From Cacconaster sp045114175 (GTDB lineage: Bacteria > Bacteroidota > Bacteroidia > Bacteroidales > UBA932): a stretch of DNA of 30,388 bases. The notes below the pieces were generated by a model. The model did not search any database, was not told where the DNA came from, and saw only the letters and a list, made by a program, of their open reading frames with translations. Each line of letters starts with the position of its first letter. Within the stretch, counting starts at the first letter, position 1. Location: positions 1 to 30,388 of the forward strand of contig JBGUJZ010000019.1 in the NCBI GenBank assembly GCA_045114175.1. Reading direction: 5' to 3'. Positions 1 through 7,122 of this stretch are shown here, piece after piece. Both the position numbers and the translations under genes were made by a program.

Positions 1-127
1 AAAAAGGGTAAGCTGATTATATCGCACCGCTACAACCACCTACCCTTGCTGCGGTCAAGCCCTGGGGGAGTTCAGTGGGAGCTGGTCGTATAAGACTTAC
101 CCGGGGACAAAAGTAGATGTTTTTTTT
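1..127 (+). ncRNA. structured small RNA, candidate 4.5S/SRP RNA
   Basis: No ORF explains this segment. It can fold into one long hairpin: GGGTAAG (6-12) pairs with CTTACCC (96-102), TTATA (17-21) with TATAA (89-93), ACC (26-28) with GGT (84-86), CCAC (36-39) with GTGG (75-78), and CCC with GGG around a small apical loop near 63-65. Eight T residues at 120-127 follow, which fits a transcript on this strand ending just before mnmA. A single hairpin of about 100 nt, with GGTCAAG before the tip and GGGAGTTCAG after it, resembles the apical part of bacterial SRP RNA (GGTCAGG...GGAAGCAG). The usual GGAA tetraloop is absent, so the identity is uncertain. A Bacteroidales-specific small RNA or an mnmA leader are alternatives. 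The 5' end may lie outside the window. Confidence 0.45.
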
Positions 128-132
128 GAATA

Positions 133-1305
133 ATGAAAATTTGCGTCGGACTTTCCGGTGGTGTTGATTCCAGCGTAGCGGCCCTGTTGCTCAAACAGCA
201 GGGTTACGACGTCTTTGCCCTCTTTATGCAGAACTGGCACGATACGGCCGGCACGCTGCACGGAGACTGCGAATGGGAAGAGGAGCGCTCCGTGGCGGAA
301 ATGGTGGCCAAGAAGATTGGCATTCCCTTCCATTTCGTGGACCTGAGCGGTCCCTATCGCCAGCGGGTGGTGGATTATATGTTCGACGAATACGCCAAGG
401 GGCGCACCCCGAACCCGGATGTCCTCTGCAACCGGGAGATTAAGTTCGATGCCTTCTGGCAGGAGGCACAGCGGCTCGGAGCCGATTGTGTGGCCACGGG
501 ACACTATTGCCGGCGTGACGTTGTGACCGCTCCGGACGGCCACCCCTCCTATCGCCTGCTGGCCGGACTGGATCCCAACAAGGACCAGAGCTATTTCCTT
601 TGCCAGCTTTCCCAGGAACAGCTCTCGAAGGCGCTTTTCCCTATCGGTGAGCTCTGCAAGCCCGATGTCCGCCGGATCGCCCGCGAGGCGGGGCTGCCTA
701 GCGCAGAAAAGAAAGACAGTCAGGGTATCTGCTTTGTGGGCAAGGTGGACCTGCCGGTCTTCCTGCAGCAGAAGCTCCGCAGCGTGGAGGGCGATATCAT
801 TGAGATTCCGCGCAGTTTCTACGACGCGCTTCCCCCGCGGGAGACGCTGGAGGAACTCGCTGAACCATACCATTATAGCCGGGAAGATGGCACGGTGGCC
901 GGACGCCACATCGGTGCCCAGTACTACACGATTGGCCAGCGCAAAGGGCTGGGCGTAGGCGGACATGCCGAATCGCTCTTCATCATTGCCAACGACATGG
1001 AGCGCAACCTGATCTTCGTGGGCGAAGGCCATTCCCACCCGGGGCTTTGGCGCAAAGCACTCCGCATCCGTCCGGAGGAGATTCACTGGATCCGCCCGGA
1101 ACTCACGATGGCAGCGGGTGAAGAACGGCGCTACCGGGTTCGTATCCGCTACCGCCAGCCGTTGCAGGAGTGCACATTATATCAGAAAGCCGGCGGCCTC
1201 TACCTGCTTTTCGACGAACCGCAGCGCGGCATCACGCCGGGGCAGTTCGCGGCTTGGTATGCAGCAGACGGAGAATTGGCCGGAAGCGGCGTAATAGACC
1301 AATAA
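133..1305 (+). CDS. mnmA: tRNA-specific 2-thiouridylase MnmA
   Basis: This 390-aa protein is MnmA, which adds the 2-thio group to U34 of tRNAs for Lys, Glu and Gln in the cytoplasm, using ATP and sulfur relayed from a cysteine desulfurase. The N-terminal PP-loop motif SGGVDSS (residues 8-14) binds ATP. The two catalytic cysteines are visible as C99 in VLCNREIKFD and C200 in GICFVG. The C-terminal part contains the GQRKGLG and PGQFAAWY signatures of the family's beta-barrel domains. Length is slightly above the usual 360-380 aa. The ATG at 133 puts the PP-loop at the expected distance from the N-terminus. No SD is seen. The next gene starts 3 nt after the stop, so the two are probably co-transcribed. 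Confidence 0.96.
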   Translation: MKICVGLSGGVDSSVAALLLKQQGYDVFALFMQNWHDTAGTLHGDCEWEEERSVAEMVAKKIGIPFHFVDLSGPYRQRVVDYMFDEYAKGRTPNPDVLCNREIKFDAFWQEAQRLGADCVATGHYCRRDVVTAPDGHPSYRLLAGLDPNKDQSYFLCQLSQEQLSKALFPIGELCKPDVRRIAREAGLPSAEKKDSQGICFVGKVDLPVFLQQKLRSVEGDIIEIPRSFYDALPPRETLEELAEPYHYSREDGTVAGRHIGAQYYTIGQRKGLGVGGHAESLFIIANDMERNLIFVGEGHSHPGLWRKALRIRPEEIHWIRPELTMAAGEERRYRVRIRYRQPLQECTLYQKAGGLYLLFDEPQRGITPGQFAAWYAADGELAGSGVIDQ

Positions 1306-1308
1306 GCC

Positions 1309-2580
1309 ATGCAGCGGAAATGTGATATCGCGGTCATTGGCGGCGGAGCAGCTGGCCTGATGGCAGCCATCCAGGCGGCCGAGCGGGGTTGCAATGTGGT
1401 GCTGCTGGAAAAGAACAGCTTTTGCGGCAAAAAGATCAACATCACCGGCAAAGGGCGCTGCAACATTACCAACACGCGCCCGTGGAATGAATTCTCCCCG
1501 CACGTCCATCCCGTAGCGGCTTTCCTGCGCAGCGCGTTTTATCACTTCTCCAACGAATCCATCATCGCCCTCCTCAACCGAATCGGGCTGGAGACGGTCG
1601 TCGAACGCGGCGAGCGGGTTTATCCGAAATCGATGCGGGCCCGCGACGTCTCGCAAGCGCTAACCAGCTATGCGGAGCAGGTCGGGGTCCACATTGAATA
1701 TAATTGCGACGTGCTTCGCGTCAGTCCGGAGGAAAACTGCCTGCGTTGCACCTGCGCCATCACCGACGCCAATCTGCGTACAGAAATACTTAATGCACAA
1801 GCCGTTATCGTGGCCACCGGAGGGCTCTCCTACCCTTCGACCGGCTCTACGGGACGCGGCTATGAGATTGCCCGTGACTTTGGCCATACCATCGTTGATA
1901 CCTTCCCCTCGCTGACGGCGCTGATGCCCGAACGGTTCGATCCGGACTTGATTGGCATCGAACTCAAAAACGTGGCGCTGCAGCTCTATGTAGATCGCGA
2001 TCCGGTACAATATGAAGAGGGAGAACTGACCTTCACGGAGGGCGGCATCGAAGGGGCGCTGGGCTTCCGCGTCAGCCGCAAGGCGGTGGCCGCACTGCGC
2101 AAAAAACAGCGGGTGGAACTCGCGCTGGATCTGAAGCCGGGACTCTCCCGGGAGCAACTGGAAAACCGCATTTCCCGCGAGTTGGAGGCGCTGCATTGCA
2201 CACGCGCTTCGCTGGGCCCGCTCAAGATGAAAGCGCTGCTGCGCACCCTAATGCCGGGGCAGCTCATCACGCCTTTCCTCACCGCCCATCCCAACCTGAA
2301 TGGCCAGAACCTCCCCGACGCCCTCAAGGCATGGCGCTGGCGGATCATCAACCATACCGGCTACGAAAGGGCCGTGGTTACGGCCGGCGGCGTACCGCAA
2401 AATGAGCTGATCGCCAAAACAATGTGCTCGCGCAAGAACGGGCGGCTCTTCTTTGCCGGAGAGGTGATCGATCTCGATGGCGACACCGGCGGCTACAACC
2501 TCCAGATTGCCTTCTCCACCGGTGCTCTTGCCGGTGCCAGCGCCGCCGCTCAGGTGCTCAAAGCGCGCGCCGAATCATGA
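1309..2580 (+). CDS. BaiN/HI0933-family FAD-dependent oxidoreductase
   Basis: This 423-aa flavoprotein belongs to the HI0933/BaiN family of NAD(P)/FAD-dependent oxidoreductases. The FAD-binding dinucleotide fold is at the N-terminus (GGGAAGLMAA, about residues 10-19). It is followed by the family signatures KKINITGKGRCNITN, VATGGLSYPSTGSTGRGYEIA and, near the C-terminus, VTAGGV and FFAGEVIDLDGDTGGYNLQ. One characterised family member, BaiN, was reported to act in bile-acid dehydroxylation, but the family is widespread and its general substrate is not settled, so no specific reaction is inferred. It starts 3 nt after mnmA, and its TGA overlaps the ATG of the downstream transporter gene, suggesting translational coupling. 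Length and motifs look intact. Confidence 0.92.
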   Translation: MQRKCDIAVIGGGAAGLMAAIQAAERGCNVVLLEKNSFCGKKINITGKGRCNITNTRPWNEFSPHVHPVAAFLRSAFYHFSNESIIALLNRIGLETVVERGERVYPKSMRARDVSQALTSYAEQVGVHIEYNCDVLRVSPEENCLRCTCAITDANLRTEILNAQAVIVATGGLSYPSTGSTGRGYEIARDFGHTIVDTFPSLTALMPERFDPDLIGIELKNVALQLYVDRDPVQYEEGELTFTEGGIEGALGFRVSRKAVAALRKKQRVELALDLKPGLSREQLENRISRELEALHCTRASLGPLKMKALLRTLMPGQLITPFLTAHPNLNGQNLPDALKAWRWRIINHTGYERAVVTAGGVPQNELIAKTMCSRKNGRLFFAGEVIDLDGDTGGYNLQIAFSTGALAGASAAAQVLKARAES

Positions 2581-3473
2581 TGAAGAAAACCGAAACGAAA
2601 GCGCAAACGCTGGTTTTGTTACACCTGGCCGTCTTTCTGGCCGGATGGACAGGCATCTTCGGACGGTTGATCTCCCTCAGCGGCCTTCCGCTTGTCTGGT
2701 ATCGGATTATGGTCAGCGTTGCTACGATGGCTCTGGCGATGCTGCTGATGCGGAAACTGCATCTTCCCAGAGGGAAAAACCTGCTCCGCATCGGCCTCTG
2801 CGGCGTCATCCTCGCCATTCATTGGGTGGCCTTCTACGCCAGCATCCAGGCCTCCAACGTATCCGTGAGTGTGGCCTGCATCGCCACCACCAGCTTCTTC
2901 ACCGCCCTCCTGAACGTGCTGTTCAACCGGAAAGAGGCCTCCTGGAAAGAGTTCGTCATCAGTTTCATCTCCATCGTGGGCGTAGTCCTCATCTTCAGTT
3001 TGGATGTGCGCTACCGACTGGGAATTGCCCTGGGTCTGCTTTGCTCCCTGGCCTACGCCATCTTTGCACTGATGCACATTAAGACGGCCGAAAAGACCGG
3101 CGAAAACAGCGCCACCATGCTCTTCTACGAACTGGCCGGCGGTCTGGTATTCCTGACCCTTTGTATCCCGCTGTTCTTAAACCTCCTGCCGAAAGCATCC
3201 ATCCTCCCTACCCGGACCGATCTCCTCTGGTTGCTTCTCCTGGGCTCTGTCTTTACGGTATTGCCATTCCTGCTGCAACTCCACGCACTGCGACGCCTGG
3301 CCGCCTTTACGGTCAACCTGGCCTACAATCTGGAGCCCGTCTATAGCATCATCCTTGCCGCCATTCTCTTCGGCGAACTGCGGGAACTCTCCTGGTCGTT
3401 CTGGCTGGGCCTTACCCTGATTATCACCTCCGTCGTTATCCAAACCCTCCGTGTCAAAAACCGTCCCGACTAA
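2577..3473 (+). CDS. EamA/DMT-family inner-membrane transporter
   Basis: This 298-aa hydrophobic protein has about ten predicted membrane segments in two repeated EamA halves, as in the drug/metabolite transporter superfamily. The first half runs from LVLLHLAVFLAGWTGIFGRL; the second begins near LGIALGLLCSLAYAIFALMH and ends with a conserved YNLEPVYSIILAAILFGE stretch, the typical EamA signature. The substrate cannot be predicted. The open frame extends upstream to 2424, but the ATG at 2577 gives the normal family length and overlaps the preceding stop as ATGA. A second ATG follows directly at 2580. The stop codon TAA shares bases with the TAG of the convergent gene on the other strand (CTAA, 3470-3473). 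Confidence 0.92.
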   Translation: MMKKTETKAQTLVLLHLAVFLAGWTGIFGRLISLSGLPLVWYRIMVSVATMALAMLLMRKLHLPRGKNLLRIGLCGVILAIHWVAFYASIQASNVSVSVACIATTSFFTALLNVLFNRKEASWKEFVISFISIVGVVLIFSLDVRYRLGIALGLLCSLAYAIFALMHIKTAEKTGENSATMLFYELAGGLVFLTLCIPLFLNLLPKASILPTRTDLLWLLLLGSVFTVLPFLLQLHALRRLAAFTVNLAYNLEPVYSIILAAILFGELRELSWSFWLGLTLIITSVVIQTLRVKNRPD

Positions 3474-3910
3474 AGGATACGGAAAGAGGCGGTGGGATGG
3501 GTATCGCCACGGTGGAGCGTGACGGAGTCGGGGGATTCGAGGATCAGCAGGTCGCCCTGGTGAAGGAGGAGATGGCTGGTGACGGAAGCGAGGGCGGCAT
3601 CAATGGATGCCCGGTCAGCGCCGGGCGTGACGGCGGGAGTGGCATCGTCGAAGATATAGGTAGAAGCGTCCAGCAGGGCATCGGTGCCGTTGCCGTAGAG
3701 CAACAGGCCGGAGCCGACGGCCTCGTAGTAGCGCTCCGCAAACCGCTCCTGAACGGCCTTGGCCGACTTCAGGATGCGAATCCAGCGACAGGGATGCGCG
3801 TCCACCCAGGAGAGATCGTCCGGCAGGTAGAAATCACGCGCCCCGCGAACGAGTGTCGTATCGGGGCGCGCATAAATGGAAGCATCCGGACGGACAACGA
3901 CGAGATTCAT
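3470..3910 (-). CDS. degenerate, shortened FAH-fold protein (probable pseudoenzyme)
   Basis: This 146-aa protein resembles the fumarylacetoacetate hydrolase (FAH) family in several blocks. VVVRPDASIYARP matches the 'KPDSALL' block, FAERYYEAVGSGL matches 'FARRYYDAVTVGID', and SIDAALASVTSHLLLHQGDLLILESPDSVTLHRGD matches the C-terminal 'SIDEAI..S....LKTGDLI.TGTPAGV..V..GD' block. The metal-binding acidic residues normally around 'YExELvl' are not recognisable (WVDAHPCRWIRI), the 'TARD' stretch is missing, and the protein is shorter than the roughly 200 aa usual for Bacteroidota FAH proteins. Catalysis is therefore unlikely. Its ATG overlaps the stop of the exonuclease gene (ATGA), placing it last in a dnaN-exonuclease operon. 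The family match is from recalled consensus, not a search. The role is unknown. Confidence 0.7.
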   Translation of the reverse strand: MNLVVVRPDASIYARPDTTLVRGARDFYLPDDLSWVDAHPCRWIRILKSAKAVQERFAERYYEAVGSGLLLYGNGTDALLDASTYIFDDATPAVTPGADRASIDAALASVTSHLLLHQGDLLILESPDSVTLHRGDTHPTASFRIL

Positions 3911-4698
3911 CGCATCGAAAGCTTGATCTGGGAAAGCTGCTGCTTGGTGTCGAGGGTAAAATCGCCCTCCATCATCCAGTTGTAATAACTCGGCTCGCGC
4001 GTAAGGACCTCCTTGACGGGGCGTCCCTTGTGCTTACCGAAGTTGAAGACCGGTTCGTCGTTTTCATTCAGGATCATCCGGCCTGCATAATCCACAAAAC
4101 GGCTGTTGGTGGAGTACTTGGCAAGGTACTCAACATCGTTCTGCAGCGGCTCTTCCTCATCGTTGGCATAGCGGTCCAACTGGGCCTCCAACACCTCATA
4201 GGTGGCCACCGTATCGGCCTCTGCGGAATGGGCGTTGTCCAGATTCTGGCCGCAGTAGAACTTGTAGGCAGCCTTCAGCGTACGCTGCTCCTTCTTGTGG
4301 AAAATGTTCTGGACATCCACCAGGTTGCGCTTGCGGAAATCGAAGTCCACACCGGCGCGGAGAAACTCCTCCGCCAGCAGCGGAATATCGTACTTGTTGG
4401 AGTTATATCCAGCGATATCGCAACCTTGAAGCATCTGGGCAAGAGACTTGGCAATCTGGGAGAACTTGGGGCAGTCCTTTACGTCATCGTCGCTGATGCC
4501 GTGCACAGCCTGCGCCTCCGGCGGAATGGGCATGCCCGGGTTGATGCGGCGGGTCTTGACCTCCACGTCGTTGGGGCAGCCGGGCGCACCGGGAGAGACC
4601 TTCACGATGGAGATCTCCACGATCCGGTCGGTCGCAATGTTCAAGCCCGTACTCTCGATATCAAAGAAGACGAGCGGGCGCTTCAGGTTCAGTTGCAT
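3907..4698 (-). CDS. DnaQ-type 3'-5' exonuclease with C-terminal Bacteroidota module
   Basis: This 263-aa protein carries a DEDD exonuclease domain in its first 175 or so residues: Exo I FDIESTGL (about 12-19), Exo II around YNSNKYDIPLLAEEF, and Exo III HSAEADTVATYEVL. The family removes nucleotides from 3' ends and includes the proofreading subunit of DNA polymerase III. Whether this copy proofreads or works in repair cannot be told from the sequence. Residues from about 185 form a second small module, YLAKYSTNSRFVDYAGRMIL then FNFGKHKGRPVKEV and YYNWMMEGDF, resembling the short domain attached to many Bacteroidota exonucleases. It lies 13 nt after dnaN and overlaps the next gene by four bases, so a replication-linked role is plausible. 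Confidence 0.9.
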   Translation of the reverse strand: MQLNLKRPLVFFDIESTGLNIATDRIVEISIVKVSPGAPGCPNDVEVKTRRINPGMPIPPEAQAVHGISDDDVKDCPKFSQIAKSLAQMLQGCDIAGYNSNKYDIPLLAEEFLRAGVDFDFRKRNLVDVQNIFHKKEQRTLKAAYKFYCGQNLDNAHSAEADTVATYEVLEAQLDRYANDEEEPLQNDVEYLAKYSTNSRFVDYAGRMILNENDEPVFNFGKHKGRPVKEVLTREPSYYNWMMEGDFTLDTKQQLSQIKLSMR

Positions 4699-4711
4699 AA
4701 GGCGAAATCGC

Positions 4712-5836
4712 TTAAGCGTTGATCATCACCGGCATCAGCAGTGCGCTGACATTCTCGTCCGGGTTGACCTCGTCTGCAGAGACGATGAGGGCGGCACGGC
4801 AAGGGTCAGCAAGCTCCATGCAGATGTTCTGGTACGGGAGGTTGGAGAGAATCTCGAGCAGGAAGTTGGACTTGAAGCCGATCTCCATCTCCTCGCCGTC
4901 ATACTGGCACGGCAGGTTCTCGTAAGCCGACATCGAGAAGGTCAGATCCTGAGCGGAAACGAGCACCTGGTTGAAGGAGAGTTTCAGCTTGATCTGGCTG
5001 GAAATCTGGTTGGAGCAGACTGCGATACGCTTCACCACGTTGAGCAGTTCGCTGCGACCGATCACCATCTTGTTGGTGTTGTTCTTGGGGATGACGGTAC
5101 GGTATGCCGGATAGGTACCCTCGATGAGGCGGCAAACCAGAATATTGTTGTTGAAGTTGAAGTATGCGTTCTTGTTGTCGAACTTGATGGAGATGTCGCC
5201 TTCCACCTTTGCCAGGATGCTACGCAGCACAGCTGCCGGCTTCTTGTGAAGAATGAAAGAGGATTTCTGCGAGACCTGTGCGCCTGCGAACTCGAAGCAG
5301 ATGAGCTTGTGGGCATCGGATGCCACGAGGGTGGTCTTGGGAGCGTCGATATCGAAGAAGATACCGTTCATCACCGGACGGAGCTCCTCTTCTGCCGTAG
5401 CGTAGATGGTATTGTTGATACCGGAGAGGAGCGTTTCGGAAGCGATGGTCAGGCTCTCGGAAACATCACCCAGTTCAGGAAGCTTGGGGAAATCTGCAGC
5501 ATCGAAGCAAGGGAGCTTGGAAGCACCGGAGCTCCAAGTGATTTCCATCGTGTTCTCGCCGGAGAGGGAGAAGGTCAGCGGCTGATCCGGGAACTCCTTG
5601 AGGGAGTCGGTGAGCAGTTTGGCGGGAACCGCGGTGCGACCCTCTTCATCTACCTGTGCGATAGGGAGATTGCTTTTGAGGGTGGTTTCACCGTCGGATG
5701 CAGTGACCGTCAGGGTATTGTCCTTGAGCTCGAAAAGGAAGTTTTCGAGGATAGCGAGCGTAGGCTTGTTGGAAATGACCTTGGATACCGAGATCAGGCC
5801 TTCCAGAAGTTCGGAACTTGATACTGTGAATTTCAT
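4712..5836 (-). CDS. dnaN: DNA polymerase III sliding clamp, beta subunit
   Basis: This 374-aa protein is the beta sliding clamp, which encircles DNA as a dimer and holds DNA polymerase III on the template. The N-terminus MKFTVSSSELLEGLISVSKVI, the SNKPTLAILENFLFEL stretch, the mid-protein KLICFEFAG region and the C-terminal ALLMPVMINA (family: ...YvvMPMRL) are characteristic, and the length is normal. It is the first gene of a minus-strand operon with a DnaQ-type exonuclease and a FAH-like protein. A Bacteroidota -7 element lies about 40 nt upstream. There is no convincing SD. Here dnaN is not next to dnaA or recF, which is common in this phylum. Confidence 0.96.
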   Translation of the reverse strand: MKFTVSSSELLEGLISVSKVISNKPTLAILENFLFELKDNTLTVTASDGETTLKSNLPIAQVDEEGRTAVPAKLLTDSLKEFPDQPLTFSLSGENTMEITWSSGASKLPCFDAADFPKLPELGDVSESLTIASETLLSGINNTIYATAEEELRPVMNGIFFDIDAPKTTLVASDAHKLICFEFAGAQVSQKSSFILHKKPAAVLRSILAKVEGDISIKFDNKNAYFNFNNNILVCRLIEGTYPAYRTVIPKNNTNKMVIGRSELLNVVKRIAVCSNQISSQIKLKLSFNQVLVSAQDLTFSMSAYENLPCQYDGEEMEIGFKSNFLLEILSNLPYQNICMELADPCRAALIVSADEVNPDENVSALLMPVMINA

Positions 5837-5874
5837 ATGTCGTTTACTTTTGTTTCTGCAAAACTATTAGCCTA

Positions 5875-5882
5875 CAAATATA
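5875..5882 (-). promoter_or_regulatory. putative promoter -7 element for dnaN
   Basis: Read on the minus strand this is TATATTTG, a perfect match to the Bacteroidota -7 consensus TAnnTTTG. A transcript starting just downstream would have a leader of about 30 nt before the dnaN ATG. No TTG is found at the expected -33 spacing, so support rests on the -7 box and its position. Confidence 0.45.
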
Positions 5883-5943
5883 GTTCATTTTGGCATATAA
5901 TTTGAGTTTTCCATCCAAGTTTTTCACGGAAATTTTCGAGATT

Positions 5944-7068
5944 ATGAATAAAAAAAGTACCCTCATCATCCTGCTCTCGGTCCTGTTGTCCGCCGGAGCC
6001 GCTTTTCTGGTTTCTGAAGCTGTTATTTCCCACCGTCTGGCGAACGCCACGACGGCCAGCGGCGAACCCATTGTACGGGCCAGCGAACCGCAGCGGGTTG
6101 TCTCGGCTGCCAATCTGGCATCTTTCTCCGATGCTGCGGAGACAGCCGTTCAGACCGTTGTTTATGTGAAAGTGGTCAAGCGGGCCAAGGTGACCCGCCC
6201 CTCCTCACTCTTCGACATGCTCTTCGGCTTCCCGGAGACCCCGCAGGAACAGGTGGGACTCGGCTCGGGTGTCATTATCCGCCCGGACGGCTATATCGTC
6301 ACCAACAACCACGTCATCAACGGCGCTGACGCCATCGAGGTCACGCTCGAAAATGACAAAGTCTATCCCGCCACCCTCATCGGGACCGACCCGGCCACCG
6401 ATATCGCACTGCTGAAGATTGATGCGGAGGAGCTCCCCTGCATCGAGATGGGCGATTCGGACCAGCTGCGGCTGGGCGACTGGGTGCTGGCCATCGGCTC
6501 ACCGTACGACCTGCGCTCGACCATCACGGCAGGAATTGTGAGCGCCAAGGGCCGTTCGCTCCCCAACTACGACGGACAGTTCCGCGTGGAATCGTTCATC
6601 CAAACCGATGCGGCCGTCAACCCCGGCAACAGCGGCGGTGCGCTGGTCAATACGGCCGGCGAACTGGTGGGCATCAATACCTCTATCATCTCTCTGACCG
6701 GCTCCTACGCGGGCTACTCCTTTGCCGTTCCGGTGAACATCGTCAAGAAGATTGCCGACGATTTCATCAACTATGGCTCCGTCCAGCGGGCCATGCTCGG
6801 CGTTTCGATGTCTGAAATCAACGCAGAACGCGCCCGGAAGCTCGGTTTGATGGAGGTGAGCGGCGTTTATGTGGAGGGCGTGCAGAAGGATGGTCCTGCC
6901 GACAAGGCCGGCATCAAAGTGGGTGATATCGTGACGGAAATCAACCTCAACGTGGTCCGCAACGGCGCGGCGCTGCAGGAGCAGATGAGCAAGCTTCGCC
7001 CCGGCGAGCAGGCGGTCGTCACCGTGCTTCGCGGCGGCGAGAGAAAGGAAATTATCGTAGCCCTTTAG
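5944..7068 (+). CDS. HtrA/Deg-family periplasmic serine protease, one PDZ domain
   Basis: This 374-aa protein has an N-terminal membrane segment (LIILLSVLLSAGAAFLV), a trypsin-like domain and one C-terminal PDZ domain. The catalytic triad is complete: H123 in TNNHVING, D153 in DPATDIALL and S230 in NPGNSGGAL. The PDZ domain spans roughly residues 282-374, with the binding-loop region near AMLGVSMSEI. Proteases of this type degrade or refold damaged envelope proteins. With a single PDZ and an uncleaved-looking anchor the layout resembles DegS more than the two-PDZ DegP common in this phylum, but the sequence does not show a role in stress signalling. The frame is open from a TTG at 5890; the ATG at 5944 is preferred because it directly precedes the membrane segment. 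Confidence 0.93.
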   Translation: MNKKSTLIILLSVLLSAGAAFLVSEAVISHRLANATTASGEPIVRASEPQRVVSAANLASFSDAAETAVQTVVYVKVVKRAKVTRPSSLFDMLFGFPETPQEQVGLGSGVIIRPDGYIVTNNHVINGADAIEVTLENDKVYPATLIGTDPATDIALLKIDAEELPCIEMGDSDQLRLGDWVLAIGSPYDLRSTITAGIVSAKGRSLPNYDGQFRVESFIQTDAAVNPGNSGGALVNTAGELVGINTSIISLTGSYAGYSFAVPVNIVKKIADDFINYGSVQRAMLGVSMSEINAERARKLGLMEVSGVYVEGVQKDGPADKAGIKVGDIVTEINLNVVRNGAALQEQMSKLRPGEQAVVTVLRGGERKEIIVAL

Positions 7069-7072
7069 CGTC

Positions 7073-7121
7073 TTGAAACATTTTTTCAAATCTTGCGTAT
7101 AATAGATGCAATTTTTGAAAA
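7073..7121 (+). repeat. overlapping inverted repeats ahead of the sigma factor gene
   Basis: TTGAAA (7073-7078) can pair with TTTCAA (7084-7089). The same middle arm, taken as TTTTCAAA (7083-7090), can instead pair with TTTGAAAA (7114-7121), directly before the ATG at 7123. The two pairings exclude each other. TATAAT (7098-7103) sits between the second pair, 19 nt after TTGAAA, so the region may also be the promoter. All arms are A/T-rich and weak; this may be chance. Confidence 0.35.
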
Positions 7122-7122
7122 G

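Noticed and set aside
3853..4722. Long plus-strand open frame opposite the exonuclease gene
   Set aside because: It is the antisense shadow of a clear DnaQ-type exonuclease and shows no protein family features.
5896..5904. TATAATTTG as a promoter for the HtrA-type gene
   Set aside because: It departs from TAnnTTTG by one base in spacing and has no TTG at a suitable -33 distance, so it was not listed as a feature.
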